A stretch of 49,368 nucleotides of DNA from Furfurilactobacillus milii (GTDB lineage: Bacteria > Bacillota > Bacilli > Lactobacillales > Lactobacillaceae), in contig NZ_WEZT01000005.1 in the NCBI RefSeq assembly GCF_009863985.1, positions 340,017-389,384 on the forward strand. Direction: 5' to 3'. Shown in pieces: positions 1 through 7,666 of this stretch (position 1 is the stretch's first letter; each line of letters begins with the position of its first letter). Position numbers and translations under genes: made by a program. The notes below the pieces were generated by a model that was not told where the DNA came from, did not search any database, and saw only the letters and a list, made by a program, of their open reading frames with translations.

Positions 1-134
1 CGATCTAATTCATAGCTAATAGTTGATTTGGCAACGCCTAAGGCGTCAGCCATATCTTGGTAAGTATGATGGCCTTCACTGACCAGTTGAGCTAGCGCAC
101 CACGTTGAAAACGTGATAAAGTAGAAGTACCCAA
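1..134 (-). CDS. IS30-family transposase, N-terminal fragment (partial)
   Basis: The visible 44 or so residues start LGTSTLSRFQRGALAQL and continue to AKSTISYELDR. This is the N-terminal helix-turn-helix of IS30-type DDE transposases, where the second helix normally reads like SPSTISRELRR. The start is taken as TTG at 132-134, which has AGGAGTGAT just upstream as ribosome binding site; no ATG serves the frame. The catalytic DDE domain lies outside the window. The family is seen from the motif; the specific element is not identified. It sits directly upstream of a decayed SpoIIM-like gene, which it may have disrupted. Confidence 0.75.
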   Translation of the reverse strand, partial: MGTSTLSRFQRGALAQLVSEGHHTYQDMADALGVAKSTISYELD

Positions 135-189
135 AGTAATCACTCCTTATAGCTGGTTGGGATTAACTACTATCATTGTAAGAGATTGC
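1..189 (-). mobile_element. IS30-family insertion sequence, 5' end only (cut by window edge)
   Basis: The element runs off the left edge. Its transposase start and upstream end lie in the window. The outer tip may be GCAATCTCT read on the minus strand (181-189), because a similar GCAATCCCT occurs at the outer side of the IS30 copy at the right edge (49164-49172). The boundary is inferred from that short match and from the abrupt start of the SpoIIM-like reading frame just beyond it. Confidence 0.55.
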
Positions 190-190
190 T

Positions 191-817
191 TTGGGCCTTT
201 TTTTTTTTTTGTTCGGATTAATTATAGAATTTGCCTTTAAAAAAAGATGGGCACTGTATTGGCCACAATTTGTTTATTTCGCGATCATAATGATGTTAAT
301 CTGGTTGCTTGTACCGACTATTTTTTATGTCTTTCACTTAGATGGTCAGTCTGCCCGCGATGGTCTTACACTCGGCCTTAACGTAAATACTAGTGGCCGT
401 TTAAACAACTGGCAAAATGTTCTCAGTCTTTTTGAACGCAATTATGGCCTTGCATGGTTTTGTGTCAGCGTTGCTTTCTTACCCTTGCCCTGCTACTGAC
501 TATTTGCCATCATTAATGCCTTAACTGTTGGTATAGTTCTAGTTGGTTCTCAACCAATTGCGACTTTATTTTTGGGCATTCTGCCTCATGGGATATTTGA
601 AATCACCGCGCAAATATTAACATTTTGTATTGCGGCTCAGATTACTAAATACATTCAGCAGTCAATCCACCAGCTCTGTCATCCAACTCAATGTCCACCA
701 GCGATTCAGTGGTCAACATTATTAATTGATATGTGTAGTATTGTTCCTTTGTTGTATGTTGTCTCAGCTATCATCGAAACATTCATTACACCTGTATTAC
801 TACAGGATTATTTTTAA
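191..817 (+). pseudogene. SpoIIM/DUF95-family membrane protein, inactivated
   Basis: One reading frame runs from 191 to 817 but is broken by TGA at 497-499. The two halves (102 and 81 codons) are in the same phase, so this is a nonsense change and not a frameshift; TGG to TGA in a PLPCYW stretch would explain it. The second half carries GILPHGIFEI, the signature of the SpoIIM/DUF95 family of multi-pass membrane proteins. The 5' end is also suspect: an in-frame TAA lies at 179-181, no ATG is present, only a TTG at 191 directly before a 13-T run, and an IS30 end abuts it. The family is about 200 residues long, so little of the gene is missing. The function of the family in non-sporulating lactobacilli is unknown. 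Confidence 0.7.
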
Positions 818-877
818 AATGAGCTACTCGATCCCTAGCAAGAGAAGCAAGTGAAGCCGTAATTTCTAAAGTCAAAC

Positions 878-913
878 ACAAAAAAAGAGCATTCACAAAT
901 GTGAATGCTCTTT
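878..913 (-). terminator. Rho-independent terminator after the cold-shock gene
   Basis: A perfect 14-bp stem (884-897 with 900-913) has a two-base loop. On the minus strand it is followed by a run of seven T. It ends the csp transcript and can also stop reading from the SpoIIM remnant on the other side. Confidence 0.85.
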
Positions 914-931
914 AAAATCTAATTATTAAAA

Positions 932-1132
932 TTAGTCTTTGTTAACGTTTGTAGCTTGTGGGCCACGGTCGCTGTCTTCAACATCGAAGGAAACGTGTTG
1001 ACCTTCGTCCAAAGTCTTGAAGCCGTCGCCTTGGATAGCTGAGAAGTGAACGAATACATCGTCACCGTTTTCGCGAGTAATAAAGCCGTAACCCTTGTCA
1101 GCGTTAAACCATTTAACAGTACCTTGTTCCAT
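932..1132 (-). CDS. csp: Cold-shock protein (CspA family)
   Basis: A 66-residue single cold-shock domain, the normal size for the family. It binds single-stranded RNA and DNA through RNP1 (KGYGFITRE) and RNP2 (DVFVHFSAI), both intact, and acts as an RNA chaperone in the cytoplasm. The start [10 protein letters not shown] is chosen because GGAGG lies ten bases upstream; a longer frame beginning at 1207 would add 25 residues that csp genes do not have. The gene stands alone with its own terminator. The roughly 100-base upstream leader contains the palindrome GCGCATTGCGC, which may be part of a structured cold-shock leader; that is inference. Confidence 0.95.
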   Translation of the reverse strand: MEQGTVKWFNADKGYGFITRENGDDVFVHFSAIQGDGFKTLDEGQHVSFDVEDSDRGPQATNVNKD

Positions 1133-1307
1133 ATGAATGAAACCTCCATGCGCATTGCGCAAATTAATTTTTGCATCTAAAGCCGGGCGAGAAAGGTTGT
1201 CATTCAAAAGAACTAGTACACTTACTACCGAACTATCAATACAATGACTATACTTTAACCCTAATTAGACCATAGAGCAAGCATAAACATCTTTTATCAC
1301 CAAAAAC

Positions 1308-1547
1308 TTATACAACCGGTGTCGGTACGACTAATTTTTTCGCAATGACAACCTTGTCGTTAAGGTCATCTAATGTGGATTGATAACGGGCTGTGAAGTC
1401 CTTTACGTTTAGTTTCAACAGCAACGCATGATCGTAAACTTTCACAATTGTGCCTTTAAAATTTCTTGGCAAACCTGTGAATCGTTTGCATACCACGTGC
1501 TCGTTGACCTTAAACTGTTCAGTCGTTGAGTCCTCTGTTTCACTCAT
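1308..1547 (-). CDS. Small conserved-type hypothetical protein, possibly DUF2187-like
   Basis: A 79-residue acidic-start protein, MSETEDSTTEQFKVNEH. The start is taken at 1547 because AGGAAGG precedes it at normal spacing; a start nine codons upstream lacks a comparable site. The middle part, with FKGTIVKVYDHALLLKL then LNDKVVIAKKLV, resembles a small beta-barrel of the KOW or DUF2187 (YkvS) kind, in which a short barrel domain makes up the whole protein. That assignment rests on pattern only. It has no membrane segment or signal peptide. It lies alone between csp and pntB with about 200 bases of unremarkable sequence on the pntB side. Confidence 0.6.
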   Translation of the reverse strand: MSETEDSTTEQFKVNEHVVCKRFTGLPRNFKGTIVKVYDHALLLKLNVKDFTARYQSTLDDLNDKVVIAKKLVVPTPVV

Positions 1548-1747
1548 GTAAACGCCTTCCTTCGCCACCAACATAACACTCTTAAGTTATTTTGGTAACT
1601 GAAAGAACTTTTAATGAATTCAACCACAAGCGTTAACCCATTATATTGAACTGCGCCAAATTCTGTCGAAGACAATAAAAAGAACCCTCTCAATGAAAGT
1701 TTATCCATCGAAATGGTCTTTCTATTCATCACGAACAATTACTCATC

Positions 1748-3166
1748 TTACTGGTTAATGTACTCTTTAGTCGATGCAATGATGTCAGCAAGCCCCTTCT
1801 TTGCATCGGAGAAGAACATCTGCGTGTTATCCATCGAGAACAGTGGGTTTTGAACACCAGCATAACCTGTGCTCATTGACCGTTTGATAACAACCACGGA
1901 CTTCGACTTATCAACATCCAGAATCGGCATCCCAGAAATGGCATTACCACTTTCGCGAGCCAATGGGTTGGTAACATCGTTTGCCCCAATAACAAGTGAA
2001 ACATCAGTGTTTTCAAACATGGAATTTGCTTCTTCCATCTGTTTCATCTGGTCGTAAGGCACGTTAACATCCGCCAACAGCACATTCATATGTCCTGGCA
2101 TCCGCCCAGCAACTGGGTGAATGGCGTAATTGACATTGATGCCATTGTCCGTCAACAGTTTGGCCAACTCAGCGACTTCATGTTGCGCTTGAGCAGCAGC
2201 CAACCCGTAACCAGGAACGATCATGACATTGTTAGCATAAGCGAGTTGCAAGCCAATATCGTCAGCTGACGTTTCTTTAACGTTAACGGGTGTTTCATCG
2301 GCAGCAGAACTGCTGTTGCTATCGCCCGTACCGAAACCACCGGCAAGGATGTTGGCAACTGAACGGTTCATCGCATCAGCCATCTGTAAGGTCAAGATCG
2401 TCCCTGCAGCACCAACCAATGCCCCAGCAATGATCAATACTTGGTTATCGATAACAAACCCGGCAAACGCAACTGCCAACCCAGTAAAGGCATTTAACAG
2501 TGAAACAACAACCGGCATATCAGCCCCACCAATTGGCAAGGTCATTAACAGACCAAAGACCAAACTGGCAATTAAGCCAAGCACCATGAACCAAACATTT
2601 GTTGGCAAACCAATCATTAACCAGGCAGCCACTAAAATAGCAATGACAACTAACACATTGACCAGACGAGCGCCTGGGAATGTAATTGGCTTACCTGGAA
2701 CATGACCAGATAATTTCCCGGTCGCAATCAGCGAACCAGAGAATGTAATTCCACCAATAATAACATCTAGTAAAACTGGTAGTGAAAAGGCAACGCTCAA
2801 GTGGGTGCCGCCCGCTTTGACCGCGTAGTCGAAGATCCCAATTACAGCGGCAGCACCACCACCAACGGCGTTGAACAAACTAACCAATTGAGGCACATCC
2901 GTCATTGGCACCTTGCGTGCACGGGCAACCCCGTACCAAACACCAAGTGCTAGACCAAGAATCAATACAACCCAACCGGTACCAGTAATCTTGCCCTCAG
3001 CGATGATCGTGATCACAATCATAATCACGGCTAAGAACATCCCAACTGCAGATAAGCCATTACCACGGCGAGCAGTTTTCGGTGACCGCATTAAGTGCAC
3101 ACCAATCACATAACAAACGGCGGAAATCAAATAAACTAAAGAAGCAACAGTCGTTAACGCACTCAT
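1748..3166 (-). CDS. pntB: NAD(P) transhydrogenase subunit beta
   Basis: A 472-residue integral membrane subunit of the proton-translocating transhydrogenase, which couples hydride transfer between NADH and NADP+ to proton movement. Residues 1 to about 260 are a series of hydrophobic helices (domain II). After a Ser/Asp-rich linker comes the NADP(H)-binding domain III, with VPGYGLAAAQ near residue 317 followed by HPVAGRMPGHMNVLLADVNV, a very conserved block. The start codon overlaps the stop of pntAB by four bases, so the two are translationally coupled. It is the last gene of the pntAA-pntAB-pntB operon. Such transhydrogenases are not universal in lactobacilli, so this is probably accessory for NADPH supply. 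Confidence 0.95.
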   Translation of the reverse strand: MSALTTVASLVYLISAVCYVIGVHLMRSPKTARRGNGLSAVGMFLAVIMIVITIIAEGKITGTGWVVLILGLALGVWYGVARARKVPMTDVPQLVSLFNAVGGGAAAVIGIFDYAVKAGGTHLSVAFSLPVLLDVIIGGITFSGSLIATGKLSGHVPGKPITFPGARLVNVLVVIAILVAAWLMIGLPTNVWFMVLGLIASLVFGLLMTLPIGGADMPVVVSLLNAFTGLAVAFAGFVIDNQVLIIAGALVGAAGTILTLQMADAMNRSVANILAGGFGTGDSNSSSAADETPVNVKETSADDIGLQLAYANNVMIVPGYGLAAAQAQHEVAELAKLLTDNGINVNYAIHPVAGRMPGHMNVLLADVNVPYDQMKQMEEANSMFENTDVSLVIGANDVTNPLARESGNAISGMPILDVDKSKSVVVIKRSMSTGYAGVQNPLFSMDNTQMFFSDAKKGLADIIASTKEYINQ

Positions 3167-3477
3167 TTATTCTCATCCTCCTTTGAAGCGGATTTCTTAG
3201 GACGATTAAACATGCCCAGCATCCGGTCTGTAACAGTATAACCGCCAGCCACGTTAACTGCGGCGAAGAAGGCGCCAAGGAAGGCTAAAACATAAAAGAT
3301 CCAACTGTTTGCTTCCGCAGCGATCACAAATGCACCGACGACAACAACCCCGTGAATGGCGTTTGCCCCAGACATCATGGGCGTTTGTAACGTTGACGGA
3401 ATCTTACTCATAACTTCAAATCCAACTAACAGACTCATCACAAAGATGGCCAAGTTGGTATATAATTCCTGACTCAT
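3163..3477 (-). CDS. pntAB: NAD(P) transhydrogenase subunit alpha, membrane part
   Basis: A 104-residue protein with three hydrophobic segments. It corresponds to the membrane portion that in enterobacteria is fused to the C-terminus of PntA. Here the enzyme has the three-polypeptide organisation also known from Rhodospirillum rubrum. The motif SKIPSTLQTPMMSGANAIHG is typical of this piece and abuts the membrane channel. It lies five bases after pntAA and overlaps pntB by four bases. The C-terminal tail is lysine-rich and cytoplasmic. Confidence 0.93.
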   Translation of the reverse strand: MSQELYTNLAIFVMSLLVGFEVMSKIPSTLQTPMMSGANAIHGVVVVGAFVIAAEANSWIFYVLAFLGAFFAAVNVAGGYTVTDRMLGMFNRPKKSASKEDENK

Positions 3478-3482
3478 GACGG

Positions 3483-4709
3483 CTAAGCTCCTTTCGAATC
3501 ATTTTTAGACGTAGATTGACCATCTTTGGCAGCCTCGCTTGAAGCGCTGACAGTTTCCTCAGCAGCTTTCCGCTCTGGCAACTTCATTGCCCCACGCAGA
3601 CGGTTACTAATAATTTCGCCATCCTTGGTAGCCAATAGTTCACCAATAACGTCATCGTCCACATCCAGTGTCAACTGGTCATCTTTAGTAATGTAAGTAA
3701 TGACCGCTTGAACGTTCTTAGCAAACATATCGGAAGCAGCGGATGGCAACTGACTTGCCATGTCACCAGCACCAATAATTTGCGCCCCAGCATCGGTTGT
3801 TACTGTCGTCGCAGGTTTTGAACCAGCAACGTTACCGCCAAGTTCACTAGCGGCTAAATCAACAAAGATCGTCCCAGGTTTAGCTTCATCAACGGATTTT
3901 TGAGTTACCAACAATGGTGGCTTTCGACCAGGCACTTGCGCCGTAGTAATGATGACATTATTCTCTGCAATGAAACCAGCCAATTCATCTTGTTGCTGTT
4001 GCGTTTCTTCAGGTGTTAATTGACGAGCATAACCGCCTTCACCAGCGCCTGAAACAGATGTCGTCAAGAACGTGGCCCCCAGTGATTCAACTTCACCGCG
4101 TGAGGCCGGACGGACATCATAACCCGATACAACTGCACCCAAACGTTTGGCTGTCCCAATGGCCTGCAATCCAGCGACACCGGTACCCAAAACTAGTACT
4201 TTAGCCGGTTTAGCGGTACCGGCAGCGGTAATCATCATTGGGAAGTAACGTGAGAAGCGATCTGCCGCCAATAAAGCCGCTTTGTAACCTGCAACACTGG
4301 ATTGTGAACTGAGCACATCCATTGTTTGCGCACGCGAAACAGTCCGTGGCAGTAGCTCAAAAGCTAACGCACTAACCTTTTTATCAGCAAGTGCCTTCAC
4401 CGTATCCTGATCAGTCAAAGGTGCCAACAAGCCAATAATTGCCTGACCTGCCTTTAACTGCTGAATTGTTGCGGCGCTTGGCTTGTCAATCATGGCAATG
4501 ATACTAGCCTGATTAATGGCCTCATCCCGACTAACGACCTTTGCACCAGCTTTGGTGTAGGCGTCATCTGGGTAGAACGCGTTTACCCCGGCGCCCTGTT
4601 CAATTAAAACTTCATAGTTGCTCTTAACTAACCGACTAACGATGTCAGGTGTCATTGCGACACGATTCTCGCCATCAGCTTCTTTAAGCGCAGAAACTAC
4701 GATTGCCAT
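3483..4709 (-). CDS. pntAA: NAD(P) transhydrogenase subunit alpha, NAD-binding part
   Basis: A 408-residue soluble domain I that binds NAD(H); related to alanine dehydrogenase. It has the N-terminal half MAIVVSALKEADGENRVAMT, then a Rossmann fold with GTGVAGLQAIGTAKRLG at about residues 175-191 and the YDVRPA loop. The last 30 residues are a Ser/Glu/Lys-rich tail not needed for the fold, probably a flexible linker. The start ATG has GGAGGG eight bases upstream. It is the first gene of the operon, downstream of a good promoter that overlaps cre-like sequences, suggesting catabolite control. Confidence 0.95.
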   Translation of the reverse strand: MAIVVSALKEADGENRVAMTPDIVSRLVKSNYEVLIEQGAGVNAFYPDDAYTKAGAKVVSRDEAINQASIIAMIDKPSAATIQQLKAGQAIIGLLAPLTDQDTVKALADKKVSALAFELLPRTVSRAQTMDVLSSQSSVAGYKAALLAADRFSRYFPMMITAAGTAKPAKVLVLGTGVAGLQAIGTAKRLGAVVSGYDVRPASRGEVESLGATFLTTSVSGAGEGGYARQLTPEETQQQQDELAGFIAENNVIITTAQVPGRKPPLLVTQKSVDEAKPGTIFVDLAASELGGNVAGSKPATTVTTDAGAQIIGAGDMASQLPSAASDMFAKNVQAVITYITKDDQLTLDVDDDVIGELLATKDGEIISNRLRGAMKLPERKAAEETVSASSEAAKDGQSTSKNDSKGA

Positions 4710-4727
4710 TCAACATCCCTCCAATTT

Positions 4728-4741
4728 TGAAAGTGTTTTCA
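4728..4741 (-). promoter_or_regulatory. Second cre-like site downstream of the pnt promoter
   Basis: TGAAAACACTTTCA on the minus strand matches the cre consensus with one difference, A for the central G. It lies between the predicted start of transcription and the pntAA ribosome binding site. Two such sites 22 bases apart around one promoter are more than is usual by chance in AT-rich DNA. Confidence 0.4.
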
Positions 4742-4748
4742 CATATTT

Positions 4749-4777
4749 AGCATAGCGCTTACACTGATCGGAAACAA
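4749..4777 (-). promoter_or_regulatory. Promoter of the pnt operon
   Basis: On the minus strand TTGTTT (4772-4777) and TATGCT (4749-4754) are separated by 17 bases, a good sigma-A arrangement. The start of transcription would fall about 30-35 bases before the pntAA ATG. Confidence 0.65.
4750..4763 (-). promoter_or_regulatory. cre-like site over the pnt -10 region
   Basis: TGTAAGCGCTATGC on the minus strand agrees with the CcpA consensus TGWAANCGNTNWCA at all but the last two positions. It covers most of the -10 hexamer, where CcpA binding would repress. CcpA action is inference. Confidence 0.45.
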
Positions 4778-5052
4778 TGTCATATATCAAACAATGCTGA
4801 AAAACATGAAAAAAATTTTAGCGACTTTTAAAATTTTTAAACTAGAAGTGTTAGAACTTCATTAAATAAATGCTTGAAATAGTAAATGTTTATTCAATAT
4901 GGGTGATAAATCCGTAACCATATTTGCTTCATTAAAAACATTATCCTACGCCCAGTCGAAAACTTTTTTCATCACCGATGGTTGACTTTCAAATTAAAAC
5001 ACGGAATTTTTTAAAGCATCCTGAAATGAATGTTTACACGATTTTTGGACAA
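4778..5052. other. AT-rich intergenic stretch between pntAA promoter and ffh terminator
   Basis: About 275 bases with long A and T runs. I see no gene, no convincing additional promoter and no repeat in it. Confidence 0.5.
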
Positions 5053-5103
5053 ACAAAAAATGACTTGCGGCCTTCAAAAAATTGGGCATTCACAAGTCAT
5101 TTT
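5053..5103 (-). terminator. Probable terminator after ffh
   Basis: AAAATGACTTG (5057-5067) pairs perfectly with CAAGTCATTTT (5093-5103) around a long loop of about 25 bases that may itself fold. The minus strand continues into a T-rich run. Confidence 0.6.
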
Positions 5104-5106
5104 CTA

Positions 5107-6570
5107 TTAGCGACGGCGTTTGTTCTTCTTAAGCCGCTTCTTTTTATTCTTCTTTGTTTGACGGACCATTCGGTTAACCGCCATTTTGCCTAAACGACCG
5201 GACATTCCAGAACCGCTGCCCATCATGCCGCCTAAACCACCTGGCACCATTTGGTCCAACGCACCCATATTACCGTTAGACATCTGTTTCATCATCTTTT
5301 TCATTTGATCAAACTGCTTAATCATCCGGTTGACTTCTTGAACAGGTCGACCAGCCCCAGCAGCAATTCGACGGCGACGACTCGGGTTTAACACCTCGGG
5401 ATGTTCACGCTCTTGTGGCGTCATCGAATACACTGTCGCACGCATGTGGGCAAGATCCTTAGGGTCAATTTGGGCATTGGCGAGCGCAGGATTGTTAGCC
5501 AATCCTGGAATCATTTTCATGATACTCTCCATGCCACCCATTTTGTTCATCTGGTCCATTTGATCGAGAAAATCGTTAAAGTCAAACGAATTTTCCCGCA
5601 TCTTTTGTTCCAAATCAGCAGCTTGCTTCTCATCAGAAACTTGTTGAGCCTTTTCAATCAGGGTAAGCATATCCCCCATACCCAAGATTCGTGAGGCCAT
5701 TCGGTCTGGATGGAAAGTATCCAGATCGGACATCTTTTCGCCTTCACCAACGAACTTAATTGGCTTGCCAGTCACGGCCCGAATTGACAGTGCAGCACCA
5801 CCACGCGTATCACCATCCAGCTTGGTAAGGACGACACCGGTAATATCCAGTTTGTCATTAAATCCAGTCGCCGTATTGACCGCATTTTGACCGGTCATCG
5901 CATCGACAACCAGCAAAATTTCAGTCGGATTAGCTAACTTTTTAATGTTAGCCAGTTCATCCATCAGCTGTTCATCAATTTGCAAACGACCAGCCGTATC
6001 GATAATCACGTAATCGTTTTTATCGGCTTCGGCCTTCGCCAGACCTTGGCGAACAATTTCCACGGGATCAACATCAGTCCCCAATTGGAAGACTGGGACA
6101 TCAATTTGTTTAGCAACTTGTTCCAACTGATCGATCGCGGCGGGACGGTAAACATCGGCCGCAATGAATAATGGTCGAGCGTTTTGTTCAGTCTTCAACT
6201 TATTGGCTAACTTACCAGCAGTCGTAGTCTTCCCGGCCCCTTGAAGCCCAACCATCATAATGATTGTTGGAATTTTTGGTGACTTATTTAATTCTGAAGC
6301 ATCAGACCCCATCGTTTTTGTGAGTTCTTCGTTCACAATTTTGACAATTTGTTGAGCTGGATTCAAACCATCCAGCACTTTACTACCCATGGCACGATCA
6401 CGCACCGTTTTAACAAATGTTTTAACAACATCAAAATTAACATCAGCTTCCAACAAGGCAAGCCGAATTTCCCGCATGGTTTCACGAAGGTCACTTTCAG
6501 AGACCTTGCCCTTACCACGCAGTGTTTTCATTGCATTTTGTAATCGTTCAGTAAGCCCTTCAAAGGCCAT
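5107..6570 (-). CDS. ffh: Signal recognition particle protein Ffh (SRP54)
   Basis: The 487-residue GTPase binds SRP RNA and signal sequences at the ribosome and delivers nascent membrane proteins to FtsY. It has an N domain, a G domain with GLQGAGKTTTAGKLA near residues 107-121, DTAGRLQ and TKLDGDTRGG. These are followed by a methionine-rich M domain from about residue 300 (FLDQMDQMNKMGGMESIMKM, SRRRRIAAGAGR). The C-terminus is strongly basic, rich in Lys and Arg after the last Met cluster. GGAGG lies seven bases before ATG. It follows ylxM by 38 bases, the standard Firmicute pair. Confidence 0.98.
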   Translation of the reverse strand: MAFEGLTERLQNAMKTLRGKGKVSESDLRETMREIRLALLEADVNFDVVKTFVKTVRDRAMGSKVLDGLNPAQQIVKIVNEELTKTMGSDASELNKSPKIPTIIMMVGLQGAGKTTTAGKLANKLKTEQNARPLFIAADVYRPAAIDQLEQVAKQIDVPVFQLGTDVDPVEIVRQGLAKAEADKNDYVIIDTAGRLQIDEQLMDELANIKKLANPTEILLVVDAMTGQNAVNTATGFNDKLDITGVVLTKLDGDTRGGAALSIRAVTGKPIKFVGEGEKMSDLDTFHPDRMASRILGMGDMLTLIEKAQQVSDEKQAADLEQKMRENSFDFNDFLDQMDQMNKMGGMESIMKMIPGLANNPALANAQIDPKDLAHMRATVYSMTPQEREHPEVLNPSRRRRIAAGAGRPVQEVNRMIKQFDQMKKMMKQMSNGNMGALDQMVPGGLGGMMGSGSGMSGRLGKMAVNRMVRQTKKNKKKRLKKNKRRR

Positions 6571-6608
6571 GTGTCATTCCTCCATCGTCAGCGACTCTAA
6601 ATAATTGC

Positions 6609-6956
6609 TTATTCAGAATCGCTTTCTGTTGTTTCAAGTCGGTCAGCTAACTGGATTAGCTGTTTATCGCTAGGATATGCGCGTCGTACATAAACGGAAA
6701 TTTCATCAGCCACCTGATTGCGTTTGCGAAAATCACTAAATAGATGCAATTTTTGCTCGTAACCTTCCAGAATTTTTTCTGTTCGTTTGATATTGTCGTA
6801 AACGGCTTGGCGACTTACGTCAAAGTTTTCTGCAATTTCGCCAAGGGAATAATCATCGCCGTAATATTGTTCAATATAAGCTTTTTGTTTTTCCGTCAGT
6901 AACGGTTCATAAAACTCAAATAATGAATTTATGCGATCATTTTTTGCGATTTCCAT
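6609..6956 (-). CDS. ylxM: YlxM/P13 family HTH protein (UPF0122), SRP-associated
   Basis: About 115 residues, a sigma-70 region-4-like helix-turn-helix protein: [20 protein letters not shown] then [16 protein letters not shown]. The family is encoded next to ffh throughout Firmicutes and is reported to stimulate SRP GTPase activity in streptococci. The start is set at ATG 6956 (MEIAKN); a GTG four codons earlier sits directly on the AAGGG ribosome binding site and is unlikely. The C-terminal third is a charged helix. It is the first gene of the ylxM-ffh unit. Confidence 0.92.
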   Translation of the reverse strand: MEIAKNDRINSLFEFYEPLLTEKQKAYIEQYYGDDYSLGEIAENFDVSRQAVYDNIKRTEKILEGYEQKLHLFSDFRKRNQVADEISVYVRRAYPSDKQLIQLADRLETTESDSE

Positions 6957-7048
6957 CTTTCCACGCACCCTTCATTATTCCCGATACCGTAATAGTTTAA
7001 CATTTTGACTCACTAAAGAACACTGCGCAGCCACGTCAATCAAAAGAA

Positions 7049-7372
7049 TTAGTTCTTTTTGGGCGATTTGTCCGGCATCAACCGTTTATGCCCTTGCTCA
7101 TCATAGCCACGGTGCTGATCAATTTTTAGTTTGTCTGTTATGGCCTCACCCAAATCGACGTGTTCCATCTCAGCAATGCCCAGTAGGAAAATTGCAACAT
7201 CGGCCAATTCTTCAGTAATGTTGTCCTGATCTTTTTTCAAAGTAGCCTCAAATAGTTCGCTTGTTTCACTGTACAATTGTAAAAGTTCAAACCGCACATC
7301 AGTCGTGTTCCAGTTATGAGCTGCCTTATTAGCCATAATTGCCTGTTGTAGCATTGTCGTATCAATTTCCAT
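7049..7372 (-). CDS. MazG-like nucleotide pyrophosphohydrolase
   Basis: A 107-residue all-alpha NTP pyrophosphatase. The metal-binding pattern is visible as ELLQLYSETSELFEA followed by EELADVAIFLLGIAE, the two Glu/Asp-rich helices of MazG and dUTPase-like proteins. Such enzymes hydrolyse non-canonical or excess nucleoside triphosphates to monophosphates; the substrate here cannot be read from the sequence. The gene is short compared with two-domain MazG, so it is the single-domain type. It is a lone gene between ylxM and the oppositely oriented tRNA. Confidence 0.8.
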   Translation of the reverse strand: MEIDTTMLQQAIMANKAAHNWNTTDVRFELLQLYSETSELFEATLKKDQDNITEELADVAIFLLGIAEMEHVDLGEAITDKLKIDQHRGYDEQGHKRLMPDKSPKKN

Positions 7373-7505
7373 ATTATTGCCCCGCGTAAATCATCGCTTG
7401 AAATCAAAAAATATTTTTCAATAAATAGTTTACCCTTTGCACTGATAACATTGCAATTGACGAAGACAATCGAAACCACTAGTATTAGTAGTGTAATCAA
7501 GTTAT

Positions 7506-7579
7506 GCACGAGTGGCGCAACTGGATAGCGTATTGGTCCTCGAAACCAAGGGTTGTGGGTTCGAACCCCACCTCGTGCA
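7506..7579 (+). tRNA. tRNA-Arg, anticodon UCG
   Basis: A complete cloverleaf: acceptor GCACGAG/CTCGTGC, D stem GCGC/GCGT (one G-T pair), anticodon stem TTGGT/ACCAA with loop CCTCGAA, variable GGGTT, T stem GTGGG/CCCAC with TTCGAAC, and A73. CCA is not encoded. In the seven-base anticodon loop, positions 34-36 are TCG, reading CGA and CGG. Position 33 (7539) is C, where nearly all tRNAs have U. A plus-strand terminator follows at 7595. Confidence 0.93.
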
Positions 7580-7594
7580 TCGATATAAGAAAAG

Positions 7595-7629
7595 AAGGAT
7601 TGTCGACATTGCCGGCAGTCCTTTTTTTT
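7595..7629 (+). terminator. Terminator of the tRNA-Arg transcript
   Basis: AAGGATTG (7595-7602) pairs with CAGTCCTT (7616-7623), with one T-G pair, and a run of T continues to 7629. It also stands just beyond the end of ftsY, which is read toward it from the other strand. Confidence 0.75.
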
Positions 7630-7666
7630 ATTGTTTTTATAATTAACGCTTAATTTAAAAACCTGA

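Noticed and set aside
1544-1738. 64-codon minus-strand frame upstream of the small hypothetical
   Set aside because: It overlaps the better supported start at 1547, has no ribosome binding site and looks like random coding.
2316-2705. 129-codon plus-strand frame inside pntB
   Set aside because: An antisense shadow of the membrane helices; rich in Ala/Pro/Thr as expected from reversed codons.
4978-5193. 71-codon plus-strand frame between pntAA and ffh
   Set aside because: It overlaps the ffh end and terminator and has no start signal.
7505-7580. Reading the tRNA as anticodon CCU to keep U33
   Set aside because: That register breaks the anticodon stem (TATTG would have to pair with AAACC).
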